Below, one piece after another: positions 13,201 through 22,869 of a DNA stretch of 64,000 nucleotides. A model generated the notes under the pieces. That model worked only from the letters and a program-made list of their open reading frames with translations. It did no database searches and had not been told where the DNA came from. Made by a program: the position numbers and the translations under genes. Source of the DNA: Anthopleura xanthogrammica. Lineage: Eukaryota; Cnidaria; Anthozoa; Actiniaria; Actiniidae. Each line of letters opens with the position of its first letter. The first letter of the stretch is position 1. The DNA lies in NCBI GenBank assembly GCA_964019055.1, contig OZ025218.1:10475486-10539485 (forward strand), in the 5' to 3' direction.

Positions 13201-13315
13201 TAGCATGAATAGGAACGAGAAAAATAACAAAACTGATGATAAACAGCTGAGCAGTCGACGAGCTTCGGTACAAGTGAACCATATTCGACGAAGGTCTAAA
13301 GGAAGTGGTGATCAT
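7214..13315 (-). CDS. ZIP-family divalent metal transporter, ZIP8/ZIP14-like, seven exons
   Basis: Exons on the minus strand: 13315-13001, 11704-11533, 11151-10982, 10040-9870, 9668-9257, 8199-8012, 7363-7214. They join in frame to 525 aa ending ...[10 protein letters not shown]. The N-terminus is a hydrophobic signal ([15 protein letters not shown]) and an extracellular domain. Membrane segments start at [21 protein letters not shown] cytosolic loop holds His/Asp residues and a Lys-7 run. The metal-site helices read [17 protein letters not shown] (His/Asn/Asp at about 378-383) and [10 protein letters not shown] (about 406-415). In LIV-1 ZIPs the second motif normally starts HE; Glu in place of that His is the hallmark of ZIP8/ZIP14, which carry Fe, Mn, Zn and Cd with bicarbonate. 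I infer plasma-membrane or endosomal uptake of Zn/Fe/Mn. The start at 13315 is the first Met; Met-12, just before the signal, is an alternative. Confidence 0.93.
7724..7984. mobile_element. Nested hairpin MITE in the last ZIP intron
   Basis: The outer arms are ATAGCCCACTTTTGATATTC (from 7728) and GAATATCGAAAGTGGGCTAT (ending at about 7981). Inner arms pair GCACAAAGAAATTCAAGGTG (from 7763) with its near reverse complement ending GAATTTCTTTGTGC at about 7857. A third small palindrome, GTGTCGG...CCGACAC, lies at 7882-7927. It has no coding capacity. The right arm abuts the donor of exon 6 at about 30 bp. Confidence 0.75.
8475..8880 (-). mobile_element. tRNA-type SINE split by a MITE
   Basis: On the minus strand the head (8880 to about 8766) reads GGGTAGCATGGGTGGCGTAC and continues to the body. 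The body then resumes at about 8558-8475 with TTTGTTTGATGTGC, the (C)TATGGGTTTTCTC run and CCCTTGTCC. Between them sits the TA-flanked MITE at 8559-8766. Other copies (9040-9230, 45760-45960) have these two parts next to each other, so the MITE inserted into an existing SINE. Confidence 0.7.
8559..8766. mobile_element. MITE family A copy 1, TA target, inside a SINE
   Basis: Inverted terminal repeats start TAGTCCCCTTCACAGTTCC on the left and end GGGAACTATAAAGGGGGCTA on the right. Inner arms around ATGATAGAGGC/GCATCTATCAT and GAACAGTGAGC/GCTCACTGTTC make it foldable almost end to end. The flanking dinucleotide TA suggests a TA target, as used by Tc1/mariner-like enzymes (inference). Confidence 0.75.
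9040..9230 (-). mobile_element. tRNA-derived SINE, near complete
   Basis: Read on the minus strand from 9230: AAGCACGGGTGGCATATAGC followed by GGTTAGAGCGC (A-box) and, about 35 bp later, GTTCGAGCCCC (B-box). This is the internal RNA polymerase III promoter of a tRNA head. The body follows: GTGAGTAGAGTTTTTTGTTG, TGAGGGTTTTTCCGGGTTCT and CCTCCCTCCTCAAAAATCAA. It lies in a ZIP intron, antisense to nothing coding. Confidence 0.85.
9236..9252. repeat. (AT)n microsatellite
   Basis: Short TA dinucleotide run directly downstream of the donor of ZIP exon 5. A second (TA)n lies at 11167-11184, just before the exon 3 acceptor. Confidence 0.85.
9697..9812 (+). mobile_element. SINE body fragment, 5' truncated
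   Basis: Carries only the non-tRNA body on the plus strand: GTGAGTAGAGTTGCTAGTTG, then TTCTCTCCTGAGTTTCAAGG, GGGTTTTATGG and CCTCCCTCCACAAAAATCAA. The tRNA-like head is missing, as expected from truncated reverse transcription. It sits in the intron between ZIP exons 4 and 5. Confidence 0.75.
10126..10338. mobile_element. MITE family A copy 2
   Basis: Left end TACTCCCTTTCACAGTTCTC, right end ACACTGTGAAGTGGACTA. The internal arms CTTTGCATTGAAACGAGACG and CGTTTCGATGCAAAGGG pair, as do AATGATAGAGAC and GTCTCTATCATT. It shares both ends and internal arms with the copy at 8559-8766, so both belong to one family, and both sit in introns of the same ZIP gene. It is flanked by TA on each side. Confidence 0.78.
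11755..11945 (+). mobile_element. tRNA-derived SINE (plus orientation)
   Basis: Starts GGAAGCATGGGTGGTGTAGT followed by GGTGAAAGTGCTCGCCTCTC (A-box region). The B-box region is degraded (GTCTGAGAATGTCCCGG). The body follows: GTGAGTAGCATAGAGTTGTT, TGGTTCTCTCCTTGCTTTGA and GGGTTTTTCTCTGTGCTCTC. It lies in the first ZIP intron. Confidence 0.82.
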
Positions 13316-13936
13316 GAGATCTGAATGAGTTGTCTATCTTTTTGGATACTCGAACCCTCGTTCGAGACCTTTGGGCTCTGTTTACGGGATATGTCACGTC
13401 GCACGTTTAGTTAGTTGTTCTTTATTATAACCCAACGATGAATTTTCGCGCGCTGTCATTGGTTCAAATGGGTCACGTGCAGGACGGGTATCACGCGATA
13501 TCCCCCGTCCGAAGTGATATTCGTCCAGCAGAAGGTAAAAAAGAAAAGAAAAAACACGGAAAACAAAGAAACTCGGTTTTTACAAACAAACCAGGCTTGA
13601 TAACCTGTGGGGTCTACGTCACGGCTTGTTTACGTGGGCGTTTAGGCTAATAATTTATTCTTCTTTCGTTCAGGATATGAAGTATAACATTTACCTGTTC
13701 TCACTTTTCACCATTTCCTTAACCTGAATTTTAATGCGTTTACAGTATCACCAGAAAACTAAGCTTTTCATCATGATTATTGAAACCATACATAACAGTT
13801 AATTACCCCCTGACCTTTCCAGCTTGATGAGCAACTTATCTTGCATATATTATGTTGTAGTACAGGAGTTTGCCTGTCTTTCCTAAAAATGCCTTGTCAT
13901 GATTAGACTGAGAACTTTCATATCAGATTGCAGTAA

Positions 13937-14122
13937 AGCCCTGTTGTTTTAGGATTATAAGGAGTCATTAGAGAAGAAATACAGATTCTCAGCCATTAAA
14001 TTCAAAGATTATGGATTATGTGAGTTGCATTCAGGATTTAGGATTATAATCAGTCATGATACAGCCCCTGGGGGGACTCTGATTTATGGATTATTTAGAC
14101 CCCCCTAACAGGGCCTTTGCTG
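13937..14122. mobile_element. Small element with AAAGCCCTGTT/AACAGGGCCTTT ends
   Basis: Short terminal inverted repeats (AAGCCCTGTTGTTTTAGG on the left, CCCCCCTAACAGGGCCTTTG on the right) bound about 185 bp with internal copies of GGATTATAA/TTATAATC. Non-coding. The CAGGGC terminal motif is typical of hAT-like MITEs; that assignment is inference. Confidence 0.5.
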
Positions 14123-14413
14123 TGCATGAACTCTGTCTGTCTATATCATTCAGTTACCGGTAAGAAAAAGAACTATGAAAACAGAAAATGATCATTTATT
14201 TTTGTTGTTTGAAAATAAACTTATACTTTAGCATATGACAAGATACTCACGCAGGACTTGATATAATGGCCAGTCAGTTGCTGGTCATTATGATCAGCCA
14301 GTTTTAGCTCAGTCATACCCTGTTTCTGGCTCAATGTTACGGCAAAATGGCTGGCAAGACAAAGATTTGACCAGACATGTTCCAAGCCCTGATACTGCAA
14401 ACCTATTATTATT

Positions 14414-14723
14414 CAGGGCCGTAGTTACGATGAGGCAAGCGAGGCATTTGCCTCGGTAAAATTTCAGATATTATTTGTTTAGTTTTCTTTAATTCTTAAA
14501 GAATGAAAACAAATTCTCTTCTTTTTCTTTGCCAGAATGTGCAAAATTGACATAACTTTAATACAATGAATATATCGCAAATGCCTCTCAAGACGCTGGA
14601 AATCCCATTTCCGAGGGTCTGAATTTCAAAATTTTTTGGGAAGCATGCCCCCCAACCCCCTAGTTGCTCCTACCTACAGCAGTCGATTGCCTCGGTAAAC
14701 ATTTCAGTCTGGCTACAGCCCTG
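14414..14723. mobile_element. hAT-like MITE with CAGGGCCGTAG ends
   Basis: Left end CAGGGCCGTAGTTACGATGA; right end GGCTACAGCCCTG. The internal phrase ATTGCCTCGGTAAA occurs near both ends (14447 and 14687). The flanks are TTATTATT on the left and TTATTAAC on the right, a possible imperfect target duplication in an AT-rich site. Non-coding. Confidence 0.55.
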
Positions 14724-14767
14724 TTATTAACTTTTATATTATATAATTGGTTCTGAAATTAACTGAA

Positions 14768-17188
14768 TTAAGAGAGTTTTTCCATAGCATTGTCATCAAT
14801 ATACCACTTAAGGTCATTGCTTTGTGGATTGATTCCAACTATTGGTATTAGTTTGACATCCCTGGCATCATTGCTTACTTCTGCCAGTTTCTGGACAATA
14901 TCAGCTTTTTTCTCTCCTAGTACAAGCACTGCTATGGATTTTGCTTTATTCATAAGGTTGTAAGTCATTGTCATTCTTTGTCCTAGAGGTTCCATATGCT
15001 TTGATTCTGTCATAGTCACCCAGTCATTTTCCGAGAGTGATTCTGAACCTGGAAATAAAGAAGCAGTGTGACCATCTGGTCCAACTCCAAGGAGTACAAA
15101 GTCCAGACTCTTATCAGTGCTTAGAAGTGTCCTGATCTCAGCTTCATAATAACCCTCACCCCTATCACTCACTGCACATAAACCATTTTGAAGGCTCACA
15201 GGCATTGGGTGAACGTTACTACTTGGTATTGGAACATACTGTAGAAGATTCTCATAAATAGATCTGTAATTTGAGTGCTTATCTGTGGTTGGTTTACAGC
15301 GTTCATCTACTAGCCAGATGTGAGTGCCATGCCAGGGGAAATCTGGGCAGAAAAATGCTAAATGTTTAAACAGAGGAAGTGGGCTTGATCCACCAGACAA
15401 AGCTAAGTGAAAAACATCAGTCCTTAGGACTTCTGTGGATGCTTTTTCAAGGATATTTTCAGCTAATACCTTGACTACTTCATCACTAGAGCCAGTAACA
15501 AGAGAGCTTTCTCTAAATACATTCTTTTTGTACATATTGGTTGACCTTTCTTCTGGTTCACAGCTTTCATCATCCAATCCACCTCTTGAACAACTCTTAT
15601 CTCTAAAAGGATGAGAAAATTCAAGTCTTTGGCCCCTGATAGAGAAATCAAGAGATTCTAGAGTATCTTTAGAATAGATTCTAGGACTTACAGACTTAAG
15701 GCTGTCTAACAATGGTGTCCAAATTTCCCATGATGCAATGAGGTCTTCAGTGCCGATGAACAGATCTTGTTTACCATGGTATGCTGCATTTATTAAAGCA
15801 CTATAAGCATCATGGGATACAAGGGGTTCAAATATGTTGAAGGATTCACCAGGGCAGTCATATAAATAATCAGGTTTAGAACTCACAGGTTTCCAACCAG
15901 AAAACTTAGAAACTGTTGGTAAACTTTTTGATACAATCAGAGCAGGCTTTTTTAAGCCTCCTCCCTGGATATGAAATATCAGCTGGTCTAAGAAACAATA
16001 AGCATGGCTGGATTTCATGGTGTATTTCTTCTTGAAAATAATTCTAACATATGCTGTTCTTTCTTTCAACTGTTTCCCTGACAGCAAGACAAATGGCACA
16101 CCATTCCATTTCGAGGTCTTAAGGAAAAGAAGTGCAGCGGCAAAAGTAGGTGTTGCATAGCTAGATGGAACTGGCTTACCATGGTCAGACTCACAATCCT
16201 TTGTATAATCTCGATATTGACCAATAACAGCACTATATCTGTGCAATGTCTTAACACTTTGTAAAAATCTAATCTTTTCTTGATGGAATTCTGTAACATT
16301 GTTAATATCACTTGGAGTTTCCATGGCAACTAGAGATAGTACTTCAGTTAAATGATTTTGAAGGACATCACGAATGACACCATACTCATTATAAAACCTA
16401 GTTCTGCCTCTACAATCGTCTTTCTCTTTCATAGCTATTTCAATGCTATCTATATAATCTCTGTTCCAAAGACTACCAAATGTATTCTTGTGTTCATCTC
16501 TGATCTTCATAATTTGGGACACCCCTGTCTTGCCGAGATAGTGATCGATGCGATAGATCTCTTCCTCCTTAAAGAACTGCTGCAGATCTTGTGCAAGTTT
16601 TTTTGCAGATGTTAAATCAGACCCAAATGGTTTCTCTAGAATAACCCTTAGGTTAGTATCCCTAACATCTTTAAGGCCATGGGGCCTACAGTGATTGTTA
16701 ATGCTTCTGCCGATGGAACTATATGCAGAGGGTGGCACAGAGAGGTAAAAAATACGTCCCAGGGCCTTGGATTCTTCTGGCACCTCAGTATTAAGGTCCT
16801 TACAGAGTGTCTTATAATCATCATCATTCTTTAACTTATAATATTTGACTTGATCTTTAAACTGATCAACTTTCTCCTCGCAGTCTTTCATCTTCTCGTC
16901 CTTATTCAAAGGACACTTCAAAGTCGATTCCAAAATGTTTTTCAGGTGGTTTTTTCCCTTCTCATGGTCCATTCTAGCTGCTCCATATATCTTGATTATT
17001 TCTTCAGGGCTATTTTGTTCAGTGTATAGACCCAACAGCCCTTTCCACAGGTATTTTTTGGCCAAATCGCCAGTAGCACCAACCAGGATTATTTGAGTTG
17101 AATGCCTTTCCTTTTCATTGAGTTCTCTTGATTTGGAACAAGTTAACAGACAAAATGCCAATAAAACGATAAAGTAGGACTTTATCAT
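14768..17188 (-). CDS. H6PD: ER hexose-6-phosphate dehydrogenase / 6-phosphogluconolactonase (H6PD-type), intronless
   Basis: A single 806-aa frame. It opens with a signal peptide (FIVLLAFCLLTCS), then a glucose-6-phosphate dehydrogenase domain: nucleotide-binding GATGDLAKKYLW (37-48), YLSVPP (149-154), EKPFG (185-189) and the active-site RIDHYLGK (213-220, catalytic His). From about residue 560 a 6-phosphogluconolactonase domain follows: LSGGSSPLPLF, WLVDERC and LLGVGPDGHTASLFPGS. This order and a length near the ~790-aa animal enzyme identify the luminal bifunctional enzyme that performs the first two pentose-phosphate steps and makes NADPH in the ER. There is no KDEL-type tail (ends AMEKLS). 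No intron interrupts it, unlike most genes here. The next gene upstream, also intronless and minus, starts about 1.6 kb away. A CACGTG site lies just 5' of the start (17276-17281). Confidence 0.96.
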   Translation of the reverse strand: MIKSYFIVLLAFCLLTCSKSRELNEKERHSTQIILVGATGDLAKKYLWKGLLGLYTEQNSPEEIIKIYGAARMDHEKGKNHLKNILESTLKCPLNKDEKMKDCEEKVDQFKDQVKYYKLKNDDDYKTLCKDLNTEVPEESKALGRIFYLSVPPSAYSSIGRSINNHCRPHGLKDVRDTNLRVILEKPFGSDLTSAKKLAQDLQQFFKEEEIYRIDHYLGKTGVSQIMKIRDEHKNTFGSLWNRDYIDSIEIAMKEKDDCRGRTRFYNEYGVIRDVLQNHLTEVLSLVAMETPSDINNVTEFHQEKIRFLQSVKTLHRYSAVIGQYRDYTKDCESDHGKPVPSSYATPTFAAALLFLKTSKWNGVPFVLLSGKQLKERTAYVRIIFKKKYTMKSSHAYCFLDQLIFHIQGGGLKKPALIVSKSLPTVSKFSGWKPVSSKPDYLYDCPGESFNIFEPLVSHDAYSALINAAYHGKQDLFIGTEDLIASWEIWTPLLDSLKSVSPRIYSKDTLESLDFSIRGQRLEFSHPFRDKSCSRGGLDDESCEPEERSTNMYKKNVFRESSLVTGSSDEVVKVLAENILEKASTEVLRTDVFHLALSGGSSPLPLFKHLAFFCPDFPWHGTHIWLVDERCKPTTDKHSNYRSIYENLLQYVPIPSSNVHPMPVSLQNGLCAVSDRGEGYYEAEIRTLLSTDKSLDFVLLGVGPDGHTASLFPGSESLSENDWVTMTESKHMEPLGQRMTMTYNLMNKAKSIAVLVLGEKKADIVQKLAEVSNDARDVKLIPIVGINPQSNDLKWYIDDNAMEKLS

Positions 17189-17590
17189 TGTGATATTAAG
17201 AATAAGAGCTAAAATTAACGTTTTTCTATGATATTTTGAACTGAATCAATGAACTGACTGCAGAAGAGCTCTTGTCACGTGACACGTCTAGACAAAACCA
17301 CAGGCAACCCAGCATTTGCCAGTTAGGATAAGCAAATCGGACCAATTTTATTGGTAACATTATTGGCATGGTTTATTATGCTTCTGTCGTTCGATACATC
17401 AGTGACCTCACACAACACTTAAAGACCCTTAAAATGGAGTGCTAATTGGAGGGGGCAAAGAGTGTGGTACCCCCGCGGTTGGAGACTTTAGACGTTCCCC
17501 CCAACCATGAAGTACAGTGCCGTATCTGTTTTAAAGACCATTAAAGGTGGTGCGCATGCGCTATTAGCATTTATATTTCCGAAGTTCAGC

Positions 17591-17659
17591 CAATCTCGTC
17601 CCCAGAGCCTGCGTTTCTCTTGGTCAGCACCGAGGAACGAGCCTCCGGGACGAGATTGA
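17591..17659. mobile_element. Hairpin repeat with CAATCTCGTCCC ends
   Basis: CAATCTCGTCCCCAGAGCCT on the left and GGGACGAGATTG on the right are inverted, around CTTGGTCAGCACCGAGG. The arrangement resembles compact foldback repeats that I recall as abundant in anthozoan genomes (memory, unverified). It lies in the spacer between the sulfotransferase and H6PD-like genes, inside an unconvincing 92-aa frame (17488-17766). Confidence 0.6.
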
Positions 17660-17975
17660 AGTTCAGCTCCATCCAGCCCTATAACCCTTTGCGCTAAGAG
17701 GTCATTACCAGTCCCCCTTTGAATTCTCCAAGGTTCATGTTTTGACCAAATTATTGCACTAGCCATGATAAATCTAAGAATTTATTTCACTTCTGCATTT
17801 TAAAATGATCAAATTGCTTTTTTATCTTCTCTATAGGATTGTTACGTTGAACGGTATTTTTAATGAAGAGTTTGTTTTGGAACGTGAGAAATTTACCCAT
17901 AAATATATATGCTAAATAATGTCCATGATATCAGTTGCTAGATCAAAGCTATGTAGGTAGTTCATTAACCTCTAT

Positions 17976-18794
17976 TCAGATGTCAGTCAGTGTTCCTTTG
18001 AGTGGTTTTGTGCGATTCCTATACATTATCTCATACACAGGCAAACTTTCTTCTATTGTCATGGTAACGATAGCAGGTAGTTCCTGGTCACGTGACTCCT
18101 CGGCTTTTTTCTGGGTTGTTTTGTTAGTGGTGTTCTTACGAACAAACCCTGTCGACTTGAGGACATCTTCATGCCAACCAGCCCACACCTCGAACCCATC
18201 TACTGGGCCAGGCTCCCATTCTGTCATTCCTGGCTTATATTCCACTCCCACATATCCACAGAAGCTCTTCATCGTTTCTTCAGGAAACTCTAGTAGCTCA
18301 TCAGCGTCGATAATCACAGGGGAAGGATCGAGATTTTGACGTACAAAATTGTACAACGAAAAAAGTTGTACAAATCCAGCCTCTTTCGGGTCAAAGTAGT
18401 TCCATCCAGTCAATTTAGTGTTGGTTGATGCTTTGTACAAAGAATGAATAGCTTTCTTTGGGTTTCTGACCAGAAATGTGTGCTGAATATCAGCCAAACC
18501 TTCATCCAGTAAGATATCAGTGCAATCTTCAACATAATACGCCATATCTTTAGATATAACCAAATCTATCCCATCATAATCTTTCTGAAGCATCATCGCC
18601 ACGGAATGATACGTCGTCCCTGGTCTTGGCGGATCACTTAAGTAACGAGCACTCTTTCTTTCTTCACCGAAGTAGTACGGCTGCGAAAAGGGCTCGTGTA
18701 ACGTTTTAGAGTTGTCTAGATTCATCAGTGAACGCTCGAAGGCCGTCGAGACACACCTTGGTGCGGTCCATACGATGATTCGTTTAGTGCTCAT
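17976..18794 (-). CDS. P-loop sulfotransferase-like protein, intronless
   Basis: A 272-aa single-exon frame beginning MSTKRIIVWTAPRCVSTAFE. WTAPRCVSTAFERSL (9-23) is the 5'-phosphosulfate (PAPS) loop form seen in the sulfotransferase family often mislabelled branched-chain aminotransferase-like. A second segment, TFLVRNPKKAIHSLYK (about 106-121), fits the 3'-phosphate-binding strand and helix with its Arg/Ser. Aromatic-acidic LTGWNYFDPKEAG and GWHEDVLKSTGF follow the usual family order. No signal peptide or membrane anchor is seen, so a cytosolic enzyme is likely. The acceptor substrate cannot be read from sequence. It is unrelated in function to the adjacent H6PD-like gene; both are intronless and on the same strand. 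Confidence 0.85.
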   Translation of the reverse strand: MSTKRIIVWTAPRCVSTAFERSLMNLDNSKTLHEPFSQPYYFGEERKSARYLSDPPRPGTTYHSVAMMLQKDYDGIDLVISKDMAYYVEDCTDILLDEGLADIQHTFLVRNPKKAIHSLYKASTNTKLTGWNYFDPKEAGFVQLFSLYNFVRQNLDPSPVIIDADELLEFPEETMKSFCGYVGVEYKPGMTEWEPGPVDGFEVWAGWHEDVLKSTGFVRKNTTNKTTQKKAEESRDQELPAIVTMTIEESLPVYEIMYRNRTKPLKGTLTDI

Positions 18795-20633
<1,839 letters not shown>

Positions 20634-22832
20634 TTATAAAACAGTTTCTTTCTCTATGATAACCAAGTTTTCATCTAAAGATTGTTCAATATCGCTTTCT
20701 TTGTTGCTTTTGTGAAGAAAACGCGAAACGAATTGAAGACTTGCGCCCACGATCTCTAACGAACCAGCGGTATAGAAGGAATAGCTATAGGATCCAGTCA
20801 TGTCGGCTACCAAACCTAAAAAAACATCAATAAATTAATTCCTTTTAATAATATGATTAATCTTTAGTTATGATTCTTAAAAGTTGTGTTGTAATAGCTT
20901 GGGCCGGGCAGTTGGACGAGCATCGATGTGTGAGCATGCGCAATGGCTTAAATTTTAGAAACACAGGGAGCTCAGTTTAAGTATAAAAGTTATATTCAGG
21001 AAAAATTGTCCTTATGATGTAAATATCAATGCAATATTCAATATCTAGATCACTTAGTTTTATGTAAAGGGGACTTCCTGTGGTACTGACTCGGAAAACT
21101 AAAAATCCAATATGGCGGGAAAGTGATCACGTGATTCTGATAGCACATTCACCATTTTCCATACATCAGTTCACTGGTCACTGACAAAGCATTCAGCCGA
21201 GGCTGCAGGGTCCAAATTTGAATAATCCTTTGAAACTACCTTGCAACCTCGGTTGAATGCTTTGTCAGTGACCAGTGAACCGATGTATGGAAAATGGTGA
21301 ATATTATATTACCTGATAAAGGTGAGCCTGCTGCATAAGACAGAGACATAAAAAACACATATATCCCATAACCAGCTCCCTTTCCTCTTGATGGCAGACA
21401 ATCCAGGACCATATGCATGGATGCCGTGAACACAAGACCCTCTCCAACACCGTTGGCGATACCGTAAATTATCAACAAGTAGAACTCCTTTAAAATAGGT
21501 AACAATAGATTCCCTATTGCCAGGATGTAAGCACCGAGTTGGTAGATATGTGGAAGTGATATCAGGCCAGTGTTGCCGTATTTTCCTACTAATACTCTTG
21601 ATATTAAGGAAGAGAGACCGATCGAGAAGTAGATCCATGATGAGTGGTCACTAGGAATCCCTATATCTTCGCAGTATTTCGCCTTGAAAAAAGAATTATA
21701 GCAGACAATCATTTATTTACTCCCTCAATCGGGTTTACATATTTATCCTATAGGCTTCGATTAGATTAATTTTTCTAAAATAAAAAGCCGTGAAATAACG
21801 TTTGCAGAACTGGGATGCCGCCGCCATCTTGGATCGACAGTCCCTAAACAGGTCAGTCAATGGCGAGTGGACTTTCCTCTCCTCTCCTCTCCTCTCCTCT
21901 CCTCTCTCGTCTAATATATCTTTCTGTTCTTACCACATGAACGAACGGCATCATGTGTCCCAGTGATGTGATGGTAACCATAACAGCCGTCAACACGTAA
22001 ACCTTGCTTTTGAAGACAGACAAGTCAATGAGTCTATTACATCTTGTCGTAACTGGTTCCGAATCACTGCTATGGTTTCGCTCAGCATGAGAGTATGCTG
22101 TTGGTTTTTCATGGCCTTTATTGACACACATCGTCAATCCAACGATACAAGGAGAAAATGCCAGACCACTCATGACTTGCATGGCTTTTCTCCAACCAAA
22201 TTCTTGAAACAAACGTTGTACAACAGGACTCATCACAAGTAATCCCGCCCCAGGACCAACAGACACCAACGAAGTTGCTTGAAAAGCATATTGTTTAAAG
22301 TACTGTGGTATAACCAGTAAACAACTCAAGTATACCAGAGACAACCCAGACCCGAATACCATACCAAATGTGAGTATAAGAACAGCAGAATTGGGTGCAA
22401 ATGATGATGTAAATAGACCAATAACACTGATAAATCCGCCAAGCAACATCGTTTTGGTACATCCAAAGCGGTCATAAAATCTTCCTGTTATAGGACCCAG
22501 TAACCCACTGTTCCCCAACGACAACGAACCAGGAATAGCTGAAACAACAGATTTGATAATGTTGGTGGAATATGTATGATACTGTAGGCCTGCCTCTAGT
22601 AGTTCAGTGGGACCGGGTGGAAGTTCATTCAATGAGGAAAAAAGGATTATTAGGCAACAATTCTGGATTTAAAAATATAGACAAATAAGTCATCCTCATC
22701 CATCAACACTTTCAACATTGTTATCAACATCGTCATTCAGTATCATCATTCATCAACATCATCAACAGCATCATCATCACCACCACCATCATCATTACCA
22801 TTATCTCCATCATCATCATCAACAACAGCAGC

Positions 22833-22869
<37 letters not shown>

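Larger units (their letters stand above)
13316..14767. other. Intergenic between ZIP and H6PD-like genes
   Basis: The ZIP-proximal part (13316-13520) is the presumed ZIP promoter. It contains CACGTC and TCACGTGC sites and is slightly GC-richer than its surroundings. I see no coding gene. The rest is filled by two DNA-transposon-like elements (listed separately) and AT-rich spacer. Confidence 0.55.

Noticed and set aside
17488..17766. 92-aa frame between sulfotransferase and H6PD-like genes
   Set aside because: Overlaps a foldback repeat and has no domain; probably repeat-derived.
14768..18794. Bacterial contamination or horizontal transfer of the two intronless genes
   Set aside because: The H6PD-type fusion with a secretory signal is an animal ER enzyme, base composition matches the surroundings, and the flanks carry the same repeat families as the rest of the window.
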